Of a stretch of 64,000 nucleotides of DNA, positions 12,651-26,300 are shown in pieces (the stretch's first letter is position 1; each line of letters starts with the position of its first letter). Where the stretch lies: contig OY811979.1 in NCBI GenBank assembly GCA_963681505.1, positions 1,970,714 through 2,034,713 on the forward strand. Direction: 5' to 3'. Below the pieces are notes generated by a model, which had not been told where the DNA came from, did not search any database, and saw nothing but the letters and a program-made list of their open reading frames with translations. This DNA comes from Eunapius fragilis (Eukaryota > Porifera > Demospongiae > Spongillida > Spongillidae). Both the position numbers and the translations under genes were made by a program.

Positions 12651-13450
12651 GTCATACATACTGACATACTTGACTCCTGCAGGAGTCATACATTGAAATA
12701 CTTGACTCCTGCAGGAGTCATGCAAGTATAGAGTTGACTCCTGCAAGAGTCATACATAATGATATATTTGACTCCTGCAGGAGTCATACATTGAAATACT
12801 TGAGTCATACATTGAAATACTTGACTCCTGCAGGAGTCATTGATACTGACATACTTGACTCCTGCAGGTGTCATGCATGGAGATCCTTGACTCCTGCAAG
12901 AGTCATACATATTGACATTCTTGACTCCTGTAGGAGTCATTCATTGAAATACTTCACTCCTGCAGGAGTCATACATTGAAATACTTGACTCCTGCAGGAG
13001 TCATTCATAGTGACATATTTGACTCAGGCTGGTGTCATACATACTGACATACTTGACTCCTGCAGGAGTCATACATGGAGATTTTTCACTCCTGTAGGAG
13101 TCATGCATGGAGATACTTGACTCCTGCAGAAGTCATACATATTGACATCCTTGACTCCTGCAGGAGTCATACATTGAAATACTTGACTCCTGCAGGAGTC
13201 TTGCATAGTGACATACTTGACTCCTGCAGGAGTCATACAATGAGATACTTGACTCCTGCAGGAGTCATACAAATTGACATATTTTACTCCTGCAGGAGTC
13301 ATTCATTGAAATATTTGACTCCTGCAGTACTCATGCATACTGACAAACATGACTCTTGTAGGAGTCATACATTGAAATACTTGACTCCTGTAGGAGTCAT
13401 TGATAGTGACATATTTGACTCCTGAAGCAGTCATCCCATCTGACATACTT
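12651..13450 (-). repeat. Palindromic TGACTCC satellite, minus orientation
   Basis: About 24 units of 32-34 bp, each with the palindromic core TGACTCCTGCAGGAGTCA. Linkers such as TACATTGAAATACT run opposite to the main array at 15,181-36,566. This stretch is the reverse complement of 37,901-38,829 and 43,568-44,368. Confidence 0.95.
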
Positions 13451-13578
13451 TGTGATGTCTGATACACAACTAAATCCAAAACCGGGATTATGGAATGTCA
13501 ATTACAACGTGCACTCAATTTAAATAGTCCAATTAATGCAATCACTGCGCATGCTCCTACTAAGTCCAGTTCTTCACA
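13451..13578 (-). repeat. 128-bp Ty3/gypsy LTR (copy A, sense end)
   Basis: The LTR runs from TGTGAAGAACTGG to CAGACATCACA on the minus strand, with TG...CA ends and a TATTTAAG TATA-like box. It is preceded by the polypurine tract AGGGGAAAAGATA directly after the integrase stop codon, the expected arrangement at a 3' LTR. Confidence 0.75.
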
Positions 13579-13589
13579 TATCTTTTCCC

Positions 13590-13898
13590 CTAAGAAAAAC
13601 CCGCTTGATATTTTTCAACTTGCTTCTTGTTTCTCCTAGGTCTTCCTTCGGGTTCCCGTACATCCGGTACCTGCCTATTCGGTCCCCCTCCTTGCTCTGC
13701 CTCCTCTAGTACTGCATCATAGTCATCCAGTCTTTTCTCTACTCCAACTTGTCTGGGTACTTCGTCGTGTTGTCTTGTTTCCTGTTCATTCTCGTTTGCT
13801 GTTCCAGTGACTTCCTCTGTCGGAATCCACTCCTCCAAGCACCCAGTACTGCGTTTCCGTATCTGATCCTGATGTCTCCAAAGCCACCTAATATCTCG
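13590..13898 (-). pseudogene. Integrase C-terminal fragment (Ty3/gypsy pol), copy A
   Basis: The frame reads through the WLWRHQDQIRKR motif, typical of the C-terminal end of metazoan Ty3/gypsy integrases. An acidic linker and a basic tail follow, with the natural stop near 13,590. Only about 100 residues of a normally 400-500-residue integrase remain. The zinc-binding HHCC region and the DDE catalytic core are absent, and the upstream junction is 28S rRNA sequence. Confidence 0.75.
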
Positions 13899-14079
13899 GC
13901 AGCCAATCGGCCGCGTACGGGGTTCTCACCCTCTATGACGCGCCATTCCAGGTCAACTTTGGCCGACCGACTACCGAGCGCAGCTGCCTCTCTCGGCTAC
14001 AATTCGCCGGCTGTTCGCCGGAGATTTAAGGCTCGAGCTATTCCCGCTTCACTCGCCGTTACTGGGGGAATCCCTGTTG

Positions 14080-14112
<33 letters not shown>

Positions 14113-14143
14113 TTCAGCGGGTAGTCACGCCTGAGCTGAGGTC
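13893..14143 (-). pseudogene. 28S rRNA 5'-end fragment, about 250 bp (copy A)
   Basis: On the minus strand this begins GACCTCAGCTCAGGCG and contains CCCGCTGAATTTAAGC, AAGCGGAGGAAAAGAAAC, AGTAACGGCGAGTGAAGCGGG and GAGGGTGAGAACCCCGTA, the conserved landmarks of the 5' end of eukaryotic large-subunit rRNA in order. About 250 of more than 3,300 nt are present, embedded in retroelement sequence, so it is a captured fragment and not a functional rRNA gene. Confidence 0.9.
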
Positions 14144-14551
14144 CAGTTTTGAAAACATCTTCCCTCCTGGCAAGGTGGCTAACAAATCCTCTATTTTTGG
14201 AATAGGATATCTATCTACTTCCAAAGCTGGGTTTATTGTTAACCGGAAATCACCACAAATCCTAAACTTTTTATCTGTCTTCACCACTGGCACTATTGGG
14301 GCTGCCCATTCTGCTATTTCCACTGGCTCTAAAATACCCTCCCTGGTCAGTCTATCCAACTCTTCTTCCACCTGTACCTTCAAAGCATATGGCACGGGGC
14401 GAGCCTTACAAAACTTAGGCACTATCCCATCTTTTATCACCAGTTTTGCTTTCAACAGCAACCTTTTTTGGATTCTTTCATCATTTACTCCACACACGAG
14501 CCTGTCTCTTAACATTTCTGACAGCGCTTGCCCAAAATTACACCTTCTCGC
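14144..14551 (-). pseudogene. gag piece fused to reverse transcriptase N-terminus, copy A
   Basis: The frame first shows a gag C-terminal motif (LRDRLVCGVNDERIQKRLL), then moves straight into RT finger/palm sequence: RPVPYALK, EWAAPIVPV, RICGDFRLTINP, YPIPKIEDLLATLPGGKMFSKLDLSSG. The gag zinc knuckle and the protease that should lie between them are missing. RT stops at the LDLSSG motif, before the catalytic YxDD box, where 28S sequence takes over. Copy A keeps this frame open to the junction; copies B and C are broken just before it. Confidence 0.8.
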
Positions 14552-14655
14552 CCGAATAGGCAGGTACCGAATGTACGGGAACCCGAAGGAAGACCTAGGA
14601 GAAACAAGAAGCAAGTTGAAAAATATCAAGCGGGTTTTTCTTAGGGGAAAAGATA

Positions 14656-14783
14656 TGTGAAGAACTGGACTTAGTAGGAGCATGCGCAGTGATTGCATTA
14701 ATTGGACTATTTAAGTTGAGTGCACGTTGTAATTGACATTCCATAATCCCGGTTTTGGATTTACTTGTGTATCAGACATCACA
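14656..14783 (+). repeat. Inverted LTR forming the other terminus (copy A)
   Basis: The 128-bp LTR in the opposite orientation to the rest of the element. With 14,552-14,655 (inverted polypurine tract and integrase tail) it forms the 232-bp inverted terminal arm. Both outer ends of the composite are therefore the same LTR end (CATCACA). Confidence 0.8.
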
Positions 14784-14946
14784 TATTTGACTTCTGCAGG
14801 AGTCATGCAAATATATAGTTGACTCCAGCAGGAGTCATACATTCTGACATATTAGACTCCAGCAGCAGTCATCCAATCTGACATACTTGACTCCTGCAGG
14901 AGTCATGCAAATATATAGTTGACTCCTGCAGGAGTCATACATATTG
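14784..14946 (-). repeat. Short palindromic satellite tract, minus orientation
   Basis: About five 32-34-bp units with TGACTCC cores, the reverse complement of 36,404-36,566 next to copy B. Homology to copy B stops at about 14,947, where the hairpin insert begins. Confidence 0.9.
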
Positions 14947-15180
14947 ACACAAGTAAATAAAAAACATTCTCTATGAGAAAGTTGGTGGCATATAGGATTT
15001 GAAGACATGGTGGTGTAAAAAGGAAGGAAACAAGGGTCTAATAATAAGGGAAAATGGAATAGTCCTATATTTAGCACACGAACAACATACTATATCCTAC
15101 ATATAGAAATGTGCTAAATATAGGACTATTCCATTTTCCCTTATTATTAGACACTTGTTTCCTTCCTTTTTACACCACGA
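14947..15180. mobile_element. Hairpin insert of 234 bp, possible MITE or foldback element
   Basis: Non-satellite DNA with an almost perfect inverted repeat: arms 15,010-15,077 and 15,111-15,178 (68 bp each, one mismatch seen) around a 33-bp AT-rich loop. The arms contain GGAAGGAAACAAG and GGGAAAATGGAATAGTCC. About 63 bp of unpaired AT-rich sequence precedes the left arm. It lies exactly where the palindromic satellite changes orientation, and no other copy is in the window. No coding capacity is seen. Confidence 0.6.
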
Positions 15181-15228
15181 ATGACTCCTGTAGGAGTCAA
15201 CTATTTATTTGCATGACTCCTGTAGGAG

Positions 15229-18200
15229 TCAAGTACGTCCGTTTGTATGACTGCTGTAGGAGTCAAATATGTTACAAAGAATGACTCCTGCTGGAGTCAA
15301 GTATTTCAATGTATTACTCCTACCAGAGTCAAATTCGTCAGTACGCATGACTCCAGCAGGAGTCAAATAATTCAATGAATGACTCCTGCAGGAGTAAAGT
15401 ATGTCAATATGTATGACTCCTCCACGAGTCATTTATCTCCATGCATGACTCCTGCAGGAGTCAAGTATGTCAGTATGCAAGACTCCTGCAGGAGTCAAGT
15501 ATCTCAATGTATGACTCCTGCAAGAGTCAAGTATCTCCATGCATGACTCCTGCAGGAGTCAAGTATGTCAGTATGTATGACTCCTGCAGGAGTCAAGTAT
15601 GTCTCTCAAGAATTTCAATGTATGACTCCTGCAGGAGTCAAGTATTTCAATTATGACTCTGCAGGAGTCAAGTATGTCAATATGTCTGACTCCTGCAGGA
15701 GTCAAGCATTTCAATGTATGACTCCTGCAGGAGTCAAGTATTTCAATATGTATGACTCCTGCAGGAGTCAAGTATGTCAGTATGCATGATTCCTGCAGGA
15801 GTCAACTATATATTTGCATGTCTCCTGCAGCAGGAGTCAAGTATGTCAGTATGCAAGACTCCTGCAGGAGTCAAGTATCTCAATGTATGACTCCTGCAGG
15901 AGTCAAGTATCTCCGAGCAAGACTCCTGCAGGAGTCAAGTATGTCAATATGTCTGACTCCTGCAGGAGTCAAGTATTTCAATGTATGACTCCTGCAGGAG
16001 TCAAGTATATCAATATGTATGACTCCTGCAGGAGTCAAGTATCTCCATGTATGACTCCTGAAGGAGTCAAGTATGTCAGTATCAATGACTACTACAGGAG
16101 CCATATGTCAATATGTATGACTCCTGCAGGAGTGAGCAATCTCCATGTATGACTCCTGCAGGAGTAATATATGTCACTATCAATGACTCCTGCAGGAGTC
16201 ACGTATTTCAATATATGACTCCTGCAGGAGTGAAGTATTTCATTGAATGACTCCTGCAGGAGTCAAGAATGTCAATATGTATGACTCTTGCAGGAGTCAA
16301 GGATCTCCATACATGAAACCTGCAGGAGTCAAGTATGTCAGTATCAATGACTCCTGCAGGAGTCAAGTATCTCAATGTATGACTCCTGCAGGATTGAAGT
16401 ATTTCAATGTATGACTCCCGCTGGAGTCAATTATGTCAATACGTATGACTCCTGCAAGAGTCAAGTATCTCCATGCATGACTCCTGCAGGAGTCATGTAT
16501 TTCAATGTATGACTCAAGTATTTCAATGTATGACTCCTGCAGGAGTCAAATATATCATTATGTATGACTATTGCAGGAGTCAACTCTATACTTAGATGTC
16601 AATATGTATGACTTCTGCAGGAGTCAAGTATCTCAATGTATGACTCCTGCAGGATTGAAGTATTTCAATGTATGACTCCCGCTGGAGTCAAGTATTTCAA
16701 TGAATGACTTCTGCAGTAGTCAAGAATGTCAATATGAATGACTCTTGCAGGAGTCAAGGGTCTCCGTGCATGACACCTGCAGGAGTCAAGTATGTCAGTA
16801 TAAATGACTCCTGCAGGAGTCAAGTATTTCAATGTATGACTCAAGTATTTCAATGTATGACTCCTGAAGGAGTCAAATATATCATTATGTATGACTATTG
16901 CAGGAGTCAAGTCTATACTTGCATGACTCCTGCAGGAGTCAAGTATTTCAATGTATGACTCCTGCAGGAGTCAAGTATGTCAGTATGTATGACTCCTGCA
17001 GGAGTCAACTATTTATTTGCATGACTCCTGCAGGAGTCAATGTATGACTACTGCAGGAGTCAAATATGTCATTATGAATGACTCCTGCAAGAGTCAAGTA
17101 TCTCCATGCATGACTCCTGCAGGAGTCATAAATGTCAGTATGAATGACTCCTGCAGGAGTCATATGTCAATTTGTATGACTCCCGCAGGAGTGAGCAATC
17201 TCCATGTATGACTCCTGCAAGAGTATGAGTCCTGCAGGAGTCAAGTATGTCAATATGAATGACTCCTGTAGGAGTGAACTATTTATTTGCATGACTCCTG
17301 TAGGAGTCAAGTACGTCCGTTTGTATGACTGCTGTAGGAGTCAAATATGTTACAAAGAATGACTCCTGCTGGAGTCAAGTATTTCAATGTATGACTCCTA
17401 CCAGAGTCAAATTCGTCAGTACGCATGACTCCAGCAGGAGTCAAATTATTCAATGAATGACTCCTGCAGGAGTAAAGTATGTCAATATGTATGACTCTTC
17501 CACGAGTCATTTATCTCCATGCATGACTCCTGCAGGAGTCAAGTATGTCAGTATGCAAGACTCCTGCAGGAGTCAAGTATCTCAATGTATGACTCCTGCA
17601 AGAGTCAAGTATCTCCATGCATGACTCCTGCAGGAGTCAAGTATGTCAGTATGTATGACTCCTGCAGGAGTCAAGTATGTCTCTCAAGAATTTCAATGTA
17701 TGACTCCTGCAGGAGTCAAGTATTTCAATTATGACTCTGCAGGAGTCAAGTATGTCAATATGTCTGACTCCTGCAGGAGTCAAGCATTTCAATGTATGAC
17801 TCCTGCAGGAGTCAAGTATTTCAATATGTATGACTCCTGCAGGAGTCAAGTATGTCAGTATGCATGATTCCTGCAGGAGTCAACTATATATTTGCATGTC
17901 TCCTGCAGCAGGAGTCAAGTATGTCAGTATGCAAGACTCCTGCAGGAGTCAAGTATCTCAATGTATGACTCCTGCAGGAGTCAAGTATCTCCGAGCAAGA
18001 CTCCTGCAGGAGTCAAGTATGTCAATATGTCTGACTCCTGCAGGAGTCAAGTATTTCAATGTATGACTCCTGCAGGAGTCAAGTATATCAATATGTATGA
18101 CTCCTGCAGGAGTCAAGTATCTCCATGTATGACTCCTGAAGGAGTCAAGTATGTCAGTATCAATGACTACTACAGGAGCCATATGTCAATATGTATGACT

Positions 18201-18573
18201 CCTGCAGGAGTGAGCAATCTCCATGTATGACTCCTGCAGGAGTAATATATGTCACTATCAATGACTCCTGCAGGAGTCACGTATTTCAATATATGACTCC
18301 TGCAGGAGTGAAGTATTTCATTGAATGACTCCTGAAGGAGTCAAGAATGTCAATATGTATGACTCTTGCAGGAGTCAAGGATCTCCATACATGAAACCTG
18401 CAGGAGTCAAGTATGTCAGTATCAATGACTCCTGCAGGAGTCAAGTATCTCAATGTATGACTCCTGCAGGATTGAAGTATTTCAATGTATGACTCCCGCT
18501 GGAGTCAATTATGTCAATACGTATGACTCCTGCAAGAGTCAAGTATCTCCATGCATGACTCCTGCAGGAGTCA
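15229..18573 (+). repeat. 2,078-bp higher-order repeat, first occurrence
   Basis: 15,229-16,495 recurs almost exactly at 17,307-18,573, offset 2,078 bp. It includes rare landmarks such as GTCTCTCAAGAATTTC, CTCTGCAGGAGTC and CTCCTGCAGCAGGAGTC. The whole block of about 3.5 kb (15,181-18,750) recurs in the same orientation at about 32,875-36,440, offset 17,691. Confidence 0.9.
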
Positions 18574-21500
18574 AGTATGTCAGTATCAATGACTCCTGCA
18601 GAAGTCATATGTCAATTTGTATGACTCCTGAAGGTGTGAGCAATCTCCATGTATGACTCCTGCAGGAGTCAAGTATGTTAGAATGTATGAGTCCTGCAGG
18701 AGTCAAGTATGTCAATATGTATGACTCCTGCAGGAGTCAACTATATATTTGCATGACTCCTGCAGGAGTCAATTATCTCCATGCATGACTCCTGCAGGAG
18801 TCAAGTATGTCAGTATGTAACACTCCTGCAGGAGTCAAGTATCTCAATGTATGACTCCTGCAGGAGTCAAGTGTCTCCATGCATGACTCCTGAAGGAGTC
18901 AAGTATGTCAGTATGTATGACTCCTGCAGGAGTCAAGTATCTCCATGCATGACTCCTGCAGGAGTCAAGTAGGTCAGTATGAATGACTCCTGCTGGAGTC
19001 ATATGTCAATTTGTATGACTCCTGCAGGAGTCAGCAATTTCCATGTATGACTCCTGCTGGAGTCAAGTATGTCAAAATGTATGAGTCCTGCAGGAGTCAA
19101 GTATGTCAATATGTATGACTCCTGTAGGTGTCAACTATATATTTGCATGACTCCTGCAGTAGTCAAGTAAGTCAGTTTTATGACTGCTGCAAGAGTCAAA
19201 TATGTTACAATGAATGACTCCTGCAGGAGTCAAGTATGTCAGTATGCAAGACTCCTGCAGGAGTCAAGTATCTCAATGTATGACTCCTGCTGGAGTCAAG
19301 TATCTCCAAGCATGACTCCTGGGGGAGTCAAGTATGTCAATATGTCTAATTCCTGCAGGAGTCAAGTATTTCAATGTATGACTACTGCAGAAGTCAAGTA
19401 TATCAATATGTATGACTCCTACAGGAGTCAAGTATCTCCATGTATGACTCCTGAAGGAGTCAAGTTTGTCAGTATCAATGACTACTACAGGAGCCATATG
19501 TCAATATGTATGACTCCTGCAGGAGTGAGCAATCTCCATGTATGACTCCTGCAGGAGTAAAATATGTCACTATGAATGACTCCTGCAGGAGTCACGTATT
19601 TCAATATATGACTCCTGCAGGAGTGAAGTATTTCATTGAATGACGCCTGCAGGAGTCAAGAATGTCAATATATATGACTCTTGCAGGAGTCAAGGATCTC
19701 CATACATGAAACCTGCAGGAGTCTAGTATGTCAATATGAATGACTCCTGCAGGAGTCAAGTATTTCAATGTATGACTCAAGTATTTCAATGTAAGACTCC
19801 TGCAGGAGTCAAATATATCATTATGTATGACTATTGCAGGAGTCAACTCTATACTTAGATGTCAATACGTATGACTTCTGCAGGAGTCAAGTATCTCCAT
19901 GCATGACTCCTACAGGAGTGAAAAATCTCCATGTATGACTCCTGCAGGAGTCAAATATGTCACTATGAATGACTCCTGCAGGAGTGAAGTATTTCTATGA
20001 ATGACTCCTGCAGGAGTGAAGTATTTCAATGAATGACTCCTGCCGGAGTGAAGTATTTCAATGAATGACTCCTGCAGTAGTCAAGAACGTCAATATGCAG
20101 GAGTCAAGGGTCTCCGTGCATGACACCTGCAGGAGTCAAGTATGTCAGTATCAATGACTCCTGCAGGAGTCAAGTATTTCAATGTATGACTCAAGTGTTT
20201 CAATGTATGACTCCTGAAGGAGTCAAATATATCATTATGTATGACTATTGCAGGAGTCAAGTCTATACTTGCATGACTCCTGCAGGAGTCAAGTATGTCA
20301 GTATGTATGACTCCTGCAGGAGTCAACTATTTATTTGCATGACTCCTGCAGGAGTCAATGTATGACTACTGCAGGAGTCAAATATGTCATTATGAATGAC
20401 TCCTGCAAGAGTGAAGTATTTCAATGAATGACTCCTGCAGGAGTGAAGTATTTCAATGAATGACTCCTGCCGGAGTGAAGTATTACAATGAATGACTCCT
20501 GCAGTAGTCAAGAATGTCAATATGTATGACTCTTGCAGGAGTCAAGGGTCTCCGTGCATGACGCCTGCAGGAGTTAAGTATGTCAGTATGTTTGACTCCA
20601 GAAGGAGTCAAGTATGTCAGTATGCACGACTCCTGCAGGAGTCAAGTATCTCAATGTATAACTCCTGCAGGAGTCAAGTATGTCAGTATGTATGACTCCT
20701 GCAGGAGTCAAGTATGTCACTATGAATGACTCCTGCAGGAGTCAAGTATTTCAATGTATGACTCCTGCTGGAGTGAAGTGTTTCAATGTATGACTCCTGA
20801 AGGAGTCAAGTATGTCAGTATCATTGACTACTACAGGAGCCATATGTCAATATTTATGACTCCTGCAGGAGTGAGCAATCTCCATGCATGACTCCTGCAG
20901 GAGTATGAGTCCTGCAAGAGTCAAGCATGTCAATATGTATGACTCCTGTAAGAGTCAACTTTTTATTTGCATGACTCCTGCAGGAGTCAAGTATGTCAGT
21001 TTGAATGACTGCTGCAGGAGTCAAATATGTTACAATGAATGACTCCAGCAGGAGTCAAGTATTTCAATGTATGACTCCTACAAGAGTCAAGTTTGTCAGA
21101 ATGCATGACTCCGGCAGGAGTCAAATATATATTTGAATGACTCCTGCAGGAGTTAAGTATGTCAATATGTATGACTCCTCCAGGAGTCATTTATCTCCAT
21201 GCATGACTCCTGCAGGAGTCAAGTATGTCAGTATGCAAGACTCCTGCAGGAGTCAAGAATCTCAATGTATGACTCCGGCTGGAGTCAAGTATCTCCATGC
21301 ATGACTCCAGCAGGAGTCAAGTATGTCAGTATCTATGACTCCTGCAGGAGTCAAGTATGTCCCTCAAGAATTTCAATGTATGACTCCTGCAGGAGTCAAG
21401 CATTTCATTTATGACTCTTGCAGGAGTCAAGTATGTCAATATGTCTGACTCCTGCAGGAGTCAAGTATTTCAATGTATGACTCCTGCAGGAGTCAAGTAT

Positions 21501-23380
21501 TGCAATATGTATGCTGCAGGAGTAAAGTATGTCAGTATGCATGACTCCTGCAGGAGTGAACTATATATTTGCATGATTCCTGCAGGAGTCAAGTATGTCA
21601 GTATGCAAGACTCCTGCAGGAGTCAAGTATCTCAATGTATGACTCATGCAGGAGTCAAGTATCACCAAGCATGACACCTGCAGGAGTCAAGTATGTCATT
21701 ATGTCTGACTCCTGCAAGAGTCAAGTATTTCAATGTATGACTCTTGCAGGAGTCAAGTATTTCAATATGTATGACTCCTGCAGGAGTCAAGTATCTCCAT
21801 GTATGACTCCTGAAGGAGTCAAGTATGTCAGTATCAATGACTACTACAGGAGCCAGATGTCAATATGTATGATTCCTGCAGGAGTGAGCAATCTCCATGT
21901 ATGACTCCTGCAGGAGTAAAATATGTCACTATGAATGACTACTGCAGAAGTCAAGTATGTCAGATTTGATGACTTGTGCAGGAGTCTAATATGTCAAAAT
22001 GAATGACTCCTGCAGGAGTCAAGTATTTCAATCTATGACTCCTACAAGAGTCAAGTTTGTCAGTATGCATGACTCCAGCAGGAGTCAAATATTTCAATGA
22101 ATGACTCCTGCAGGAGTAAAGTATGTCAATATGTATGACTCCTCCAGTAGTCAATTATCTCCATGCATGACTCCTGCAGGAGTCAAGTATGTCAGTATGC
22201 AAGACTCCTGCAGGAGTCAAGTAGCTCAATGTATGACTCCTGCAGGAGTCAAGTATCTCCATGAATGACTCCTGCAGGAGTCAAGTATGTCAGAATGTAT
22301 GTGTCCTGCAGGAGTCAAGTATGTCAATACATATGACTCCTGTAGGTGTCAACTATATATTTGCATGACTCCTGCAGGAGTCAAGTAAGTCAGTTTGTAT
22401 GACTGCTGCAGGAGTCAAATATGTTACCATGACTCCTGCAGGAGTCAAGAATGTCAGTATGCAAGACTCCTGCAGGAGTCAAGTAGCTCAATGTAAGACT
22501 CCTGCAGGAGTCAAGTATCTCCATGAATGACTCCTGCAGGAGTCAAGTATGTCAGTACGTATGACTCCTGCAGGAGTCAAGTATGTCTCTCAAGAATTTC
22601 AATGTATGACTCCTGCAGGAGTCAAGTATTTCAATTATGACTCTTGCAGGAGTCAAGTATGTCAATATGTCTGACTCCTGCAGGAGTCAAGTATTTCAAT
22701 GTATGACTCCTGCAGGAGTCAAGTATTTCAATATGTATGCTGCAGGAGTAAAGTATGTCAGTATGCATGACTCCTGCAGGAGTCAACTATATATTTGCAT
22801 GATTCCTGCAGGAGTCAAGTATGTCAGTATGGAATACTCCTGCAGGAGTCAAGTATCTCAATGTATGACTCCTGCAGGAGTCAAGTATCTCCAAGCATGA
22901 CTCCTGCAGGAGTCAAGTATGTCATTATGTCTGACTCCTGCAGGAGTCAAGTATTTCAATGTATGACTCCTGCAGGAGTCAAGTGTATCAATATGTATGA
23001 CTCCTGCAGGAGTCAAGTATCTCCATGTATGACTCATGAAGGAGTCAAGTATGTCAGTATCAATGACTACTACAGGAGCCATATGTCAATATGTATGACT
23101 CCTGCAGGAGTGAGCAATCTCCATGTATGACTACTGCAGGAGTAAAATATGTCACTATGAATGACTCCTGCAGGAGTCAAGTATGTCAGTTTGGATGACT
23201 TGTGCAGGAGTCTAATATGAATGACTCCTGCAGGAGTCAAGTATTTCAATGTATGACTCCTACAAGAGTCAAGTTTGTCAGTATGCATGACTCCAGCAGG
23301 AGTCAAATATTTCAATGAATGACTCCTGCAGTAGTAAAGTATGTCAATATGTATGACTCCTCCAGTAGTCAGTTATCTCC

Positions 23381-26300
23381 ATGCATGACTCCTGCAGGAG
23401 TCAAGTATGTCAGTATGGAACACTCCTGCAGGAGTCAAGTATCTCAATGTATGACTCCTGCAGGAGTCAAGTGTCTCCATGCATGACTCCTGAAGGAGTC
23501 AAGTATGTCAGTATGTATGACTCCTGCAGGAGTCAAGTATCTCCATGCATGACTCCTGCAGGAGTCAAGTAGGTCAGTATGAATGACTCCTGCTGGAGTC
23601 ATTTGTCAATTTGTATGACTCCTGCAGGAGTCAGCAATTTCCATGTATGACTCCTGCAGGAGTCAAGTATGTCATAATGTATGAGTCCTGCCGGAGTCAA
23701 GTATGTAAATATGTATGACTCCTGTAGGTGTCAACTATGTATTTGCATGACTCCTGCAGGAGTCAAGTAAGTCAGTTTGTATGACTGCTGCAAGAGTCAA
23801 ATATGTTACAATGAATGACTCCTGCAGGAGTCAAGTATGTCAGTATGCAAGACTCCTGCAGGAGTCAAGTATCTCAATGTATGACTCCTGCAGGAGTCAA
23901 GTATCTCCAAGCATGACTCCTGGGGGAGTCAAGTATGTCAATATGTCTAATTCCTGCAGGAGTCAAGTATTTCAATGTATGACTACTGCAGAAGTCAAGT
24001 ATATCAATATGTATGACTCCTGCAGGAGTCAAGTATCTCCATGTATGACTCCTGAAGGAGTCAAGTTTGTCAGTATCAATGACTACTACAGGAGCCATAT
24101 GTCAATATGTATGACTCCTGCAGGAGTGAGCAATCTCCATGTATGACTCCTGCAGGAGTAAAATATGTCACTATGAATGACTCCTGCAGGAGTCACGTAT
24201 TTCAATATATGACTCCTGCAGGAGTGAAGTATTTCATTGAATGACGCCTGCAGGAGTCAAGAATGTCAATATATATGACTCTTGCAGGAGTCAAGGATCA
24301 CCATACATGAAACCTGCAGGAGTCTAGTATGTCAGTATCTATGACTCCTGCAGGAGTCAAGTATTTCAATGTATGACTCAAGTATTTCAATGTATGACTC
24401 CTGCAGGAGTCAAATATATCATTATGTATGACTATTGCAGGAGTCAACTGTATACTTAGATGTCAATATGTATGACTTCTGCAGGAGTCAAGTATCTCAA
24501 TGCATGACTCCTACAGGAGTGAAAAATCTCCATGTATGACTCCTGCAGGAGTCAAATATGTCACTATGAATGACTCCTGCAGGAGTGAAGTATTTCAATG
24601 AAAGACTCCTGCAGGAGTGATGTATTTCAATGAATGACTCCTACCGGAGTGAAGTATTTCAATGAATGACTCCTGCAGTAGTCAAGAATGTCAATATGTA
24701 TGACTCTTGCAGGAGTCAAGGGTCTCCGTGCATGACACCTGCAGGAGTCAAGTATGTCAGTATCAATGACTCCTGCAGGAGTCAAGTATTTCAATGTATG
24801 ACTCAAGTATTTCAATGTATGACTCCTGAAGGAGTCAAATATATCATTATGTATGACTATTGCAGGAGTCAAGTCTATACTTGCATGACTCCTGCAGGAG
24901 TCAAGTATGTCAGTATGTATGACTCCTGCAGGAGTCAACTATTTATTTGCATGACTCCTGCAGGAGTCAATGTATGACTACTGCAGGAGTCAAATATGTC
25001 ATTATGAATGACTCCTGCAAGAGTGAAGTTTTTCAATGAATGACTCCTGCAGTAGTCAAGAATGTCAATATGAATGACTCTTGCAGGAGTCAAGGGTCTC
25101 CGTGCATGACACCTGCAGGAGTCAAGTATGTCAGTATAAATGACTCCTGCAGGAGTCAAGTATTTCAATGTATGACTCAAGTATTTCAATGTATGACTCC
25201 TGAAGGAGTCAAATATATCATTATGTATGACTATTGCAGGAGTCAAGTCTATACTTGCATGACTCCTGCAGGAGTCAAGTATTTCAATGTATGACTCCTG
25301 CAGGAGTCAAGTATGTCAGTATGTATGACTCCTGCAGGAGTCAACTATTTATTTGCATGACTCCTGCAGGAGTCAATGTATGACTACTGCAGGAGTCATA
25401 TATGTCATTATGAATGACTCCTGCAAGAGTCAAGTATCTCCATGCATGACTCCTGCAGGAGTCATAAATGTCAGTATGAATGACTCCTGCAGGAGTCATA
25501 TGTCAATTTGTATGACTCCCGCAGGAGTGAGCAATCTCCATGTATGACTCCTGCAAGAGTATGAGTCCTGCAGGAGTCAAGTATGTCAATATGAATGACT
25601 CCTGTAGGAGTCAACTATTTATTTGCATGACTCCTGTAGGAGTCAAGTACGTCCGTTTGTATGACTGCTGTAGGAGTCAAATATGTTACAAAGAATTACT
25701 CCTGCTGGAGTCAAGTATTTCAATGTATGACTCCTACCAGAGTCAATTTCGTCAGTACGCATGACTCCAGCAGGAGTCAAATAATTCAATAAATGACTCC
25801 AGCAGGAGTGAAGAATTTCAATGAATGACTCCTGCCGGAGTGAAGTATTTCAATGAATGACTCCTGCAGTAGTCAAGAATGTCAATATGTATGACTCTTG
25901 CAGGAGTCAAGGGTCTCCGTGCATGACACCTGCAGGAGTCAAGTATGTCAGTATCAATGACTCCTGCAGGAGTCAAGTATTTCAATGTATGACTCAAGTA
26001 TTTCAATGTATGACTCCTGAAGGAGTCAAATATATCATTATGTATGACTATTGCAGGAGTCAAGTCTATACTTGCATGACTCCTGCAGGAGTCAAGTGTG
26101 TCAGTATGTATGACTCATGCAGGAGTCAACTATTTATTTGCATGACTCTTGCAGGAGTCAATGTATGACTACTGCAGGAGTCAAATATGTCATTATGAAT
26201 GACTCCTGCAAGAGTGAAGTATTTCAATGAATGACTCCTGCAGTAGTCAAGAATGTCAATATGTATGACTCTTGCAGGAGTCAAGGGTCTCCGTGCATGA

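Larger units (their letters stand above)
13451..14783 (-). mobile_element. Composite Ty3/gypsy-28S foldback element, copy A
   Basis: A 1,333-bp chimera, read on the minus strand. Order: inverted LTR, inverted integrase tail, gag piece fused to RT, 28S rRNA 5' fragment, integrase C-terminus with stop, polypurine tract, LTR. Both ends begin TGTGATGTCTGATACACAA, so the element has inverted terminal arms of about 232 bp. It sits in a palindromic-satellite unit. The flanks correspond to AAATA and AAGTA, a near-match 5-bp target duplication. Copies B (36,567-37,900) and C (42,235-43,567) share the same flanking satellite variants, so they probably arose by segmental duplication rather than separate insertions. 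Protease, most of RT, RNase H and most of integrase are missing, so it cannot be autonomous. Confidence 0.85.
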
